Source: Tribonema minus (lineage: Eukaryota > Sar > Xanthophyceae > Tribonematales > Tribonemataceae). Taken from it: a stretch of DNA of 64,000 nucleotides. Made by a program: the position numbers and the translations under genes. The DNA lies in the NCBI GenBank assembly GCA_017506865.1, contig JAFCMP010000368.1, positions 124,001 to 188,000 on the forward strand, given 5' to 3'. Under the pieces are notes generated by a model that was not told the origin of the DNA, made no database searches, and saw only the letters and a program-made list of their open reading frames with translations. Positions 50,801-58,364 of this stretch are shown here, in pieces. The first letter of the stretch is position 1, and each line of letters opens with the position of its first letter.

Positions 50801-53800
50801 TGTCTGTGTGTGCATGCACTTGGCAACAGGGAGGAGATCCGGAGGCAGGATCCGCGTGCTCGATGCCTTGCAGCCAGCGTCGAAACACAGCGTTGGCGCA
50901 TCGGTGCAAGAGACCACTGCTGAGCTGGGCCTCAAGTACCTGATACCTACCCCAGGCGCCAGTGGGCGGGGACCCCCAAGGTGCGCTTACAGTGTTAGTG
51001 TCTTTTTATTAAGGTTTCAGGTCAACAGTGCTTTTATTAAGGTTAAGCATTGACCTGACCTCAGATGCTCGATACCTGCTAGAAAGATTAGTTCTTGGTC
51101 AGGATTAGGGTTTATCCGAACCTGAGGGTTAGGGTTATTGTTTGGGTTGAACTCTAGCGATTGCCCTAACCGTACCTTGAAAAGCACTGCAATCCTAGGG
51201 TTAAAGTAAGGATTGATTGTAGCCACAGCAGTGCTCCTGACCTTTGTATTGCAGTGGTAGCATGACTCTGACTTCAACACCTTCGAAAAGTTCAACTTCA
51301 CCAAGCGCTGCGACCCGCGGTGGCAGTGTGGCAACACGATGCACTCTTATTGACACCGGGAGCTCAGCTGTGGGCTCTGGGTTGCAATTTCGATGCTGTA
51401 CGACATACTTCTACTTGCCACAATACTAAATCACTGCCAGTCTGCGCGAGAAAGTCTCTTGCTGCACACCCCTTCCCCACCTGCTATGGCGGACAGCTGG
51501 GGGAAGGCTTGGGCTAGCGATTGTTGCGTCATTCACGTGTCATTTTCTTGCATGGTTTGATACGGTTGTCATGACGTCATCTTTTTGCACCTGTGACCGC
51601 GCTCCTTGTAAGGCTTGAGGTAGGGCTCGTTGCGTCATGCGTTTGTGTGCGTGTTTTATTCTGTGTTCGGTCACCTTACCTTCATCGTTTTTTCCTCCTT
51701 CGACTGAGCTGCCCCCCCCCCCCCCCCCCTCCCCGTCCCCCCCCAACTGCTACGGCAGACGGCTGGGGTAAGGCTTGAGCGGAGGCTTATCGTCCGTTTC
51801 TTTTCATATGTTTGCATGGTTTTTGTACCAATACCTTCAAGTCATTGTCTGTTCCTTCAAACGTGCTTTTGACTTTGCTTGTCTCGGTGACACTGCTCCT
51901 TGACAGGCTGAAGGTAGCACTTTTCGCGTTGTGTTTGTATCATTCATTTGCGTGTTCTTCCTTGTGTGCAGTAATTGCATCATCTTTCTATTGCTTTGAC
52001 CATGCTTCTTGCAGGCTGCCATTCCTGCCGGGCAGGCAGGCTGCGCGTGACACTGCCAGGGACCTGGCCAGGAACCTCAGGCAAGTCTTCCGCAAGTATA
52101 ATGTTGAAGCAGAGATTTGAAGAAGCAAGTTGAATTGAGGATTTGGCAAGTTGACTGCACACACGACTGCCAGGGATCTGGCCAACCACCTCTGGTGAGA
52201 CTAGAGCTCTTGAATGAGTCGTGCTGACAGCATCAAGTTGCCCAAGGTTATGTACAACTTCTGCGCCCTGGAATTCAAGCGGTAGGCAGGTAACCCTAAC
52301 CCTAACCCTAACCTAACCCTAACCCTAACCCGACAACAGGGGGTGCAAACGGGTAGGCAGGTATATAACAATGCAGCAGGTACAGCGTGAAGGAAGTATA
52401 CACTGACTGGTGATGTGATACGCTGGATGGAATTCGCGCAGATGGTTTTGAGTACTGACGACTCATTAATAAGGCGGGTTGTGAATGGTATTGGATGACA
52501 AACAATCCTTTAATTACACGTCGAAGTAGCTTCATATGAATACCGTAAATGCCTGAGTAAACGCCCCCCCTTAGGCTTAGCTGCTCCATTTTGAATTGCC
52601 AGCTAGCAGAGGGGGCGCTTACAAGGGGGAGGGGGCGTTCACTAGGGCCCGGACGGGGCGTTCACAAGGTGCGAGCACGAAGTTCTGGGGTGGCGTTAGG
52701 GGGGGGGGGGGCTCAGCTGCTCCATTTTGAATTGCCAGCTAGCAGGGGGGGCGTTTACAAGGGCCCGGAGGGCGTTTACAAGGTGCGAGCGCAAAGTTGA
52801 GTGGTGGCGATAGCGGACATCTCTGATAACGGCAATGGCGGTGCTGGCGAAGCTTCTCCAGCTGCGACAGCTCTTGCCAAGCGCGCATTGTTGCCTGTGT
52901 GACCATCCGTCTGCAGTAGAAAACACTCAGAGCGACAATGAGTTCAAGTTTGGCTTGAAGTCCGGCTTACTTCGGTTTTTCCCGGCCGTTTTGCGAGCCC
53001 CGTGCCAACCTGCAGCCATTATGGTTGCTAGGGGGCGTTTACACGGGGGGGGGGGGCGTTGTTGCCCACTTTGCCCTGGCAAGCACGCCCATGGGCGTTT
53101 ACAAGGGGGACGGGCTTGTACATGGGGGGGGGCGTTTACTCGGGCATTTACGGTAACAGTTAATAATATGTACGCATGGTGATATTCAGCAGGCGCTTCT
53201 CTAAAACATGCAGTTGACACCGTGCTTGCCAGGTGCTTGGACCTTTGCTTAGAACAGGTGGCTTTGCATTGGACTGCAATATTATCGTTCAACGAAGCTG
53301 ATTTTTGAGAACATGCAATTGCGTTTGCCATGCTTGCCAGGTGCTTGGACCCTTTCTCTGCTGATGCCCATCGTTGGAGCCTGCTTTGCTGAATGACAAC
53401 CAACTCTTGGAGTATACGTCAAAACGGTTACCATGTATCACAGTTTATAACGTGTACGCATGGTGATACTTGTAAGTATTCAACAGGCGCTCCTCAAAAA
53501 TATGTACTTGTGATTGCCATGCTTGCAAGGTGCTTGGACGTACACTCAGGGACAGGCAGATCCGCATTGAACTCCACCTATATACTTCTATAATACATGC
53601 AATTGCGGCCGTGCTTGCCAGGTGCTTGGATCTGTACTCGGGAACAGGCGGATTCGCGCTGAACTGCGCTCTCGGCGGCGCATCGGAGGTAGTGGCGGTG
53701 GAAAAGGCGGCGTGGCCAGCTGCAGCAGCGCTCAGCAATGCGCGCATGAACAAGCTGACGCCACGGTGAGTACAGCAACACTTGAAGTGCAGTACTTGAA

Positions 53801-56800
53801 GTACAATACTTGAAGTACAGTACTTCAGTACATTACTTGCATCACAATACTACCTGAGGTGGCCATCTGCAGCAGCGCTCAGCAACGCGCGCATGAACAA
53901 GCTGACGCCTCGGTGGGTTCCAGCAATGTTTGAGTCACAATAAAAACGAATCAAAAGTTCGTGGAGCTCTAGGTGACAAGGTGCGGTTAGCTGTCACGTT
54001 ACGTGCCTTCCACCACTACCCGTGGTTGCCGCTGCTGCGGCAATTGGCCACGGTCAAACAGTGCCACCATACTGGAAGTGAAGTGCTTGCAGTACATTAC
54101 TTCAAGTGCAATACTTGAAGTGCAATGCTTGAAGTACAATACTACCTGAAGTGGCCATCTGCAGCAGCGCTCAGCAACGTTCGCATGAACAAGCTGATGC
54201 CACGGTGGGTATCAGCATACTTGAAAAGAAAGTGCTTGGCTTACATCCAGCGGCGCGTAGCAGCGGTTTACCCTACATACCCTTCAAGCACACCATGTCA
54301 GACGAATGTTCAATCAGTGGTATTGAAACAAAGCCCAGGAGGGTCGCGCACTGCTCACCTGCTACATGTCCAGGTCTGCTGTCTACTGCGCATGCTAGAA
54401 CATTGACCCATTGCTACAGCTGCCATCGACGCGCAGAAAGACACAACGAGCCTTCGTAATTTGCTGTTTACCTGAAGTCACTGCTGTACTCTTCCCAAGG
54501 AAGTGGCCGATCTGGCTCATGAAGCAGTGTGGTGATTGCTTCGAATGTTGCTACTTCAACATAGGGCTAGAAAGGGCTAGGGTTGACCGGACCCTAGCCC
54601 TGTGCTTGCCTGTGCCATGTGTGGCATCACGCATGGTCCATGGGAAGTTGCTATGTATTTGGGCTACAGTTAGAGGTTGGGGTTAACGTCAGGCTTTGTG
54701 CGTCTCATTGCATCTAACCCCTACCATGATTCGAACCGCTGCTAACCCTAAGCCCAACCCTCACTTTGCCTTTCTTGAGCTGCACAGAGTCCACTTGTCC
54801 CGCCAATGAATGCTCTCATGCTCTCATGCTCGTTTGCCCCCGGCTCAAATCGTTTGCCAATGATACGTGGCGGTATGTATTGGCACTGCTGAACCAGGGT
54901 GTGTCATGATGCAGGCATTGAAGAGAGGATGGGGCAAAGGCAGCGAATACTGCAACAAAAGTTGACAGTCTGCTCGCTGAGGAAAAAACTAAGAAGAAAG
55001 TGATTTGACTATGGTGTGTCATGCAGCGCCCTGGAAATCTGCGGGCGACCCTGGAAATCTGCGGTCGACGCGACCACGATCAACAGCGCGTTAACACATC
55101 AGCGTTGCGCTCCTGGCAGGGTGAAGGTCGTGAGGGCAGATGTTGAAGTTTGGGCCCAGGGTAGGGTCAAGGGTTAATGATGATGATCCGTACCCCTCTC
55201 TGCAATCTGATAGGCTGTGAGGGTGAAGAAATGGTGCAAGCGTTGCGTCGGGCCTGGATAAATGGTCACTGTGAATACGCTAACAGCAGCAGCGCCCTTC
55301 TGACAGGGTGAAGGTCGTGCGGGCAGATGTTGAAGTTTGGGTGCGCGAGGCCTACTCCCGAGGATCGCGTTTCGGCATGGTCATCCTGGATCCGCCCAGC
55401 TTTTCCAAGGTCCCACGCAGCAGACGGAGAGCTGTCCGCAGGTGCGTCGCGATGATGCTCGATATAATGATGATGCTCAGCGCGGTCCATGGGTATGCAT
55501 GTACGCCATTAGATCCACCCAGCTTCTCAAGGTCCTGCGCAGCAGACGGCGGGCGGTGCGCAGGTGCGTCGTAGTGATGCTCAGCAGAGCTTGCAGGTAT
55601 GTATGTATACCATTATTTCCGCCTCTCTTAGGTCCCTTGCACAAGATGAAGAGCGGTGCTCAGGTGCGTTGTGACAATGCTTGACACAATGATGATGCTC
55701 AGCACGACTCGTGGGCATGTATGTATGCCGTTCGATCCAACTGTTCGAAGGTACACGCAGCAGGCGGCGAGAGGAGTGCGTCATGATGATGCTCAAGCAT
55801 GATGATGCTCAGGCTTGATGATGCTCAGCTCGCAGGTAGGTAGGTATGGGAGATAGGCTTCGCTAGTGTGTCCAAGATCTCACAGTGCAGAAGGCACGCG
55901 GTGCGCAGCTGCGTCATGGCGATGCTCAGCACCGGACTGCGGGTAGTTGTACTGTGCACAAGTACAAGTGCTTGAAAGTACGCGATCATGCGGCGGGAGG
56001 CGATCGCAGTCTGAACACGGATCGTTCTTGCATTGTGATGATGAGGCATTTACTCGTTCCCAATATCATATTACGATCCCTGCCCATTGTCTTAAATACA
56101 CAGCGGTGGCGGCTGCGGCGCTGGCACCGACAGTGCCCGGGGGGCTCATCGTAGCGGTGGGCTGCGCGCACGCGTTCGCACACGCGACGGACCTGCTCGC
56201 CGCTCTCGACAGCGCAGCCGCTACAATTATTGATCCATGTCTGCAACTGTCGATCAGGTACATGGCGGTGGCGGCCGCGGCAATGGCACTGGTGGTGCCC
56301 GGGGGGCTAGTTGTAGTGGTGGGCTGCACGCACGCGTTCGCGTTCGCGCACACTGTTGATTCATCTGCGTTGTGCCTCGCTCTCAGAGACACAAAGGTGA
56401 CCGCTGCTGCAATTGCCAATCCCTGCTCGTTGTCGCAGATACACGGCGGTGGCGGCCGCGGCGCTGGCGCTGACAGTGCCCGGAGGGCTCATTGTAGCGG
56501 TGGGCTGCGCGCACGCGTTCGCGCACGCTATTGATTCATCGCCCGTGTTGCACATCGCTCTCAACACGGAGGTCACCACCGCTTGCCAATCCCTGCACAT
56601 TGTCGCAGATACACAGCGGTGGCGGCTGCGGCGCTGGCGCTGACAGTGCCCGGGGGGCTCATCGTGGCAGTGGGCTGCGCGCACGCGTTCGCGCACGCGA
56701 CGGACATGCTCGCCGCTCTCGACAGCGCCGCCGCTACAATTGTTGATCCATGTCTGCAACTGTCGATCCCTGCCCATTGTCGCAGATATACGGCGGTGGC

Positions 56801-57251
56801 AGCTGCGGCGCTGGCGCTGACAGTGCCTGGAGGCCTGATCGTGGCGGTGGGCTGCACGCATGCGTTCGCGCACGTGACGGACCTGCTCGCCGCTCTCGAC
56901 AGCGCCGCCGCCTCGCAGCGCAAGAGCGTGACCGTGCTGCAGACCAGCGCTAGCTGCACCATTAGCACGCCACCAGAGCCATCGCACGCCGCGTCAAACA
57001 GACTCAGTTGCGGCGGCGGCGGCGGCGATGGCGGCGGCGGTGGCAGCAGCGGCGGCGCAGCAGGCAGCGGCGCCATGGCCTCAGCAGCAACAGCTGGTGG
57101 CGGAAGCGGCGTGGAAGGCGGAGCTGGTGATGGAGTGTTTGACCATGGTGTGGATGGCGTCAGAGAGGTCCCGCGTGAGCCGCACTGGGTGCTGCTGCTG
57201 TGCTCCGATCTGCCAAAAGTGCGGCGAAAGGGCCGGCAGAAAGCTTCTTGA
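29867..57251 (+). CDS. mTERF-repeat protein fused to an RlmI-type rRNA methyltransferase
   Basis: Exons: 29867-30175, 31831-31929, 33173-33356, 35381-35460, 36911-36976, 39016-39105, 40914-41007, 42207-42427, 43852-43938, 44762-44872, 46759-46809, 47733-47847, 49288-49354, 49952-50196, 50830-50980, 52015-52080, 52231-52281, 53622-53765, 55307-55441, 56786-57251. All 19 junctions agree in phase; the sum is 2832 nt (943 residues + stop). Residues ~1-60 are Arg/Ala-rich without early acidic residues, like a mitochondrial presequence; ATGs at 29906 and 30023 are alternative starts, the latter in the better context. Exons 3-13 carry about ten mTERF motifs (e.g. RQPRLLSMSIDSNLQPK, RHPALLCLSVEHNIAPK). 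Exons 15-20 match the catalytic half of RlmI/COG1092 m5C methyltransferases: GLKYLIPTPG, CLDLYSGTGGFALN (SAM binding), VILDPPSFSK, then LTVPGGLIVAVGC with the likely catalytic Cys. The usual N-terminal PUA domain is not seen. Intron 16 starts GCAAGT. Fusion is inferred from phase and lack of a stop or start between the halves. Confidence 0.7.
30470..32225 (+). repeat. Junction copies around exon 2 (31831-31929)
   Basis: Upstream, acceptor + head (CAGGTGTGTGAGGCTCTGG) recurs near 30475, 30948, 31128, 31283, 31488 and 31640, decaying with distance. Downstream, the tail + donor (GGGGCTCTTCACATGCTTC) recurs near 32030, 32110 and 32190. The intact exon, which alone joins both halves, lies between them. 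Confidence 0.92.
32650..34645 (+). repeat. Junction copies around exon 3 (33173-33356)
   Basis: Two clear head copies upstream (about 32785-32860 and 32965-33060, with GGAGAATGGTCCTGGAGTAG). Five tail copies downstream (about 33450-33535, 33575-33660, 33745-33810, 33885-33955 and 34545-34625), carrying CTGGACCTSATTGCAGC-like text and the GTGCTC donor. Most copies have lost the reading frame. Confidence 0.9.
35180..36340 (+). repeat. Junction copies around exon 4 (35381-35460)
   Basis: Two head copies upstream near 35186 and 35279 (ATGCWKCAYCGCGKCG-like). Seven tail copies downstream near 35505, 35835, 35928, 36005, 36105, 36195 and 36280, with GCTGAGCATTGCGGCCATGA and donor GTAGGCATG. The downstream copies retain working-looking GT donors. 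Confidence 0.9.
36740..38890 (+). repeat. Junction copies around exons 5 and 6
   Basis: Exon 5 (36911-36976) has one head copy at 36742-36780 (GCGCAGCCGGCGATTTTTGG) and tail copies at about 37055-37125, 37240-37305 and 38105-38150 (CACGTGAGTG). Exon 6 (39016-39105) has head copies at about 38705-38755 and 38868-38890. Confidence 0.8.
39718..39975 (+). repeat. Dispersed SINE-like repeat, reference copy
   Basis: About 250 bp from GGAAACGAATCAAAAGATCG to CAGCAGCTAGTGACAG. Relatives in the same orientation: 34008-34075, 34085-34225, 35568-35810, 48248-48290, 53940-54075 and 57667-57905. In the opposite orientation: 19360-19407, 27650-27712, 27898-27982 and 32256-32356. Copies share the 5' GAGCTCTAGGTGACAAG core and are shortened to different extents at the other end. 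Confidence 0.8.
40220..40850 (+). repeat. Six 5'-junction copies upstream of exon 7 (40914-41007)
   Basis: CATGCCATGTCAG + GTGGAGTATCTCATGAATGA recurs with decay near 40230, 40306, 40462, 40555, 40722 and 40805, at 75-165 bp spacing. The two nearest the exon are the closest matches. Each copy keeps an AG acceptor-like dinucleotide or a one-base variant of it. Confidence 0.92.
42095..42745 (+). repeat. Junction copies around exon 8 (42207-42427)
   Basis: One head copy upstream (42105-42130, CAACAGACAACATTGCGCCG). Two long tail copies downstream (42490-42580 and 42632-42722), each with CTGCTGCTGTCGCGGCA, CTCAACCTCAAGTTGAAG and the GTGAGT donor. The downstream copies are about 90 bp of exon, the longest tail duplications in this gene. 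Confidence 0.92.
43315..43700 (+). repeat. Array of about seven short acceptor copies before exon 9 (43852-43938)
   Basis: GTTCTCAGGGCCAGTACATA recurs about every 45-75 bp near 43325, 43385, 43440, 43495, 43573, 43615 and 43675. In the last one the exon head is longer (GGGCCTGACGGGTGAG), close to the true exon GGCCTGACGGATGAG. Each unit carries TCAG in acceptor context, so the intron ends in a row of decoy acceptors. Confidence 0.9.
44385..44690 (+). repeat. Two 5'-junction copies before exon 10 (44762-44872)
   Basis: Heads at about 44391-44418 (short) and 44568-44640 (about 70 bp, GATGGCGCTGAGCAGCAG) precede the intact exon. The longer copy keeps the mTERF reading for some twenty residues before diverging. 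Confidence 0.88.
47440..49612 (+). repeat. Junction copies around exons 12 and 13
   Basis: Exon 12 (47733-47847) has a head copy at about 47450-47500 and tail fragments at 47848-47885 and 48465-48520. Exon 13 (49288-49354) has a head copy at 48428-48445 (GAAACAGGGGGGCTGA) and two tail copies at 49405-49459 and 49568-49610 (CCGTTTACACGGACATCATG + GTGAG). Confidence 0.85.
50440..52205 (+). repeat. Junction copies around exons 15 and 16
   Basis: Exon 15 (50830-50980) has head copies at 50448-50495 and 50638-50690 (GGAGATCCGGAGGCAGGATC). Exon 16 (52015-52080) has acceptor copies near 51598 and 51893 (GCTCCTTG..AGGCT) and a tail copy at 52155-52196 (GCCAGGGATCTGGCCAACCA) whose donor is GTGAGA, while the exon itself is followed by GCAAGT. 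Confidence 0.8.
52543..53153. mobile_element. Non-autonomous DNA element with inverted ends and TA flanks
   Basis: Left end CCGTAAATGCCTGAGTAAAC and right end GTTTACTCGGGCATTTACGG are inverted repeats of about 27 bp including the G/C run, with one or two differences. Both outer sides are TA, which fits a TA target duplication as made by Tc1/mariner-type transposases. The inside has no coding frame; it holds a duplicated ~150-bp unit (52571-52680 and 52713-52800, with TTTTGAATTGCCAGCTAGCA) and many GGGCGTTTACA words. It lies inside intron 17. Confidence 0.75.
53225..54215 (+). repeat. Junction copies around exon 18 (53622-53765)
   Basis: Head copies upstream near 53230, 53335 and 53525 (GCTTGCCAGGTGCTTGGAC). 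Tail copies downstream at about 53862-53920 and 54152-54210 (GCAGCAGCGCTCAGCAACG and CATGAACAAGCTGA). Between the tail copies lies a run of CTTGAAGTxCA words. Confidence 0.92.
55110..55935 (+). repeat. Junction copies around exon 19 (55307-55441)
   Basis: One strong head copy at 55117-55165 (CAGGGTGAAGGTCGTG) precedes the exon. Tail copies follow at about 55512-55590, 55622-55680, 55732-55800 and 55875-55930 (CGCAGCAGACGGCGGGCGGT and TGATGCTCAGC). Confidence 0.9.
56092..56785 (+). repeat. Four long 5'-junction copies before the last exon (56786-57251)
   Basis: Near-identical heads of the final exon start near 56092, 56256, 56438 and 56611, about 165-180 bp apart, each holding ATACAnGGCGGTGGCGGC and GGGCTCATCGTAGCGGTG. 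The last two have a clean GTCGCAG acceptor. They code well for YTAVAAAALALTVPGGLIVA, so they are recent and could be spliced in place of the final copy. Confidence 0.92.
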
Positions 57252-58364
57252 TCATGGCAATGGCTTGGCTCAAATACACACTCGCAATACTTTTGTGGGT
57301 CATCTGTTCTGTGTGCGAAATGGTGTTGTACACTTGCGACTTCAAGTCTAATGCACTGTGGCTCAATTATGTTGCGGTTCAGCGATCCGTCAAGTCCAGG
57401 TAGATCCGCCCTTTTTCTGCCAAAGGAGCGGCGGAAGGATGGCCAGAATACTCTATCATGACTTGCGGCCAGGGCTTGGCTAGAATACACTTGTAGCTTT
57501 GTGTCAGTGCGTGTCACCTTGTGCAAACGTTTTGCCTTGCAGCGTCACATTCGTTGTTCCCCGGAGACGTTACAGTTCAGCAACTCTGCACGTCCGGCCA
57601 CATCACGCTTGACCTGGCCATCTGTTGCAAGGCAGACACACACAGCATTATGTCCACAGATCTCTAATGAAAACGAATCAAAAGATTGTAGAGCTCTAGG
57701 TGACAAGGGATGGTTAGCCGCAAGTGCCTTCCACCAGTAACCGTGGTCGCCGCTGCTGCAGCAATTGGCCACGAGTCAAACAGTACTTTTTATTAATTCT
57801 CGCTCAGTGCGCGAAAAAGCCCAGATGATGGTCAAACTTGATGATGCTGTACGGAATCTGCATGTCGTGTGACTTCTGAAAGTGTCAGTACCACCGTATC
57901 CACCAGTCTCTAATGTCGGCAACGCCGTGTGTCAAGCTTCAGCCTCGGAGGACGGTCTGTTGACCAGCGCCTATGCACTTGACACCAGAAGCCTCACCTG
58001 CGTTTCGCTGGCCTTGTCGTAAGGGCCATCACCATGTTCATTGTTGGCCGTAATAGCCCACTCTGAACTTCTGAAGAGCAGCTCGTCAACGGTTGGTCTC
58101 ACGGTGACACAGCAGGTCTCAACACTCATCCGCAGCCATTTGCATTACCAATAAAGTTCTCCAATGCAAGATGAGCGTGGTTCTTGATGAGATGCTTTCT
58201 GCTTGGGCCCGACCTTGTGTGCGTCAGTAGACGCATGATAGAGCCACGTTCAACTTGAAGTACCATGTGAGGGCGAGTCACCCACTGCGCTGAGTTGAGA
58301 GCTCGAGGGGGACCAGCACTTAGCTAGACAGAGCCAAACGACACGATAAGCGACAGGCGAGACC
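57252..58364. other. Intergenic stretch between the fusion gene and the peroxiredoxin gene
   Basis: It holds the 3' end of the upstream gene, one copy of the dispersed SINE-like repeat (57667-57905, itself split by an insertion) and presumably the peroxiredoxin promoter. ATAAAG at 58150 is the only polyadenylation-like word noticed. No further coding sequence was seen. Confidence 0.5.
57781..57889. mobile_element. Short insertion inside the SINE-like repeat, flanked by a 6-bp duplication
   Basis: The reference copy reads AAACAGTACCACCGTATCC. Here CAGTAC occurs twice, at both ends of about 100 extra bases, which fits a 6-bp target duplication. The insert contains CAGTGCGCGAAAAAGCCCA; its reverse complement resembles 28508-28530 (GGGCTTTTTCGCGCCCTGAG), and another relative lies at 59097-59115. 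It is therefore probably a member of a second small dispersed family. Confidence 0.6.

Larger units (their letters stand above)
50830..57251 (+). other. RlmI-type SAM methyltransferase coding part (exons 15-20)
   Basis: Seen in order: TTAELGLKYLIPTPG and LPFLPGRQAARDTARDLA (position of the N-G-L-x-F-x-V-D-L and F-F-L-D-Q-R-x-N-R motifs of the family); RCLDLYSGTGGFALN (motif I); VVAVEKAAWPAAAALSNARM (motif II, N-x-x-x-N); VILDPPSFSKV (motif IV); YTAVAAAALALTVPGG and VGCTHAF (motifs V-VI). Family members methylate a cytosine C5 in large-subunit rRNA. The last exon has a Gly-rich tail without the usual D-H-P motif, so the C-terminus is divergent. Confidence 0.8.

Noticed and set aside
51700-51750. 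C-run at 51.7 kb as another GC hairpin
   Set aside because: It has only C runs with no matching G run nearby, so it cannot form the hairpin seen at 24 kb; simple homopolymer in an intron.
55947-56534. A separate small gene in the 195-residue plus-strand frame
   Set aside because: It reads through the tandem head copies of the last methyltransferase exon. No start, no termination signal and no own motif apart from the repeated strand.
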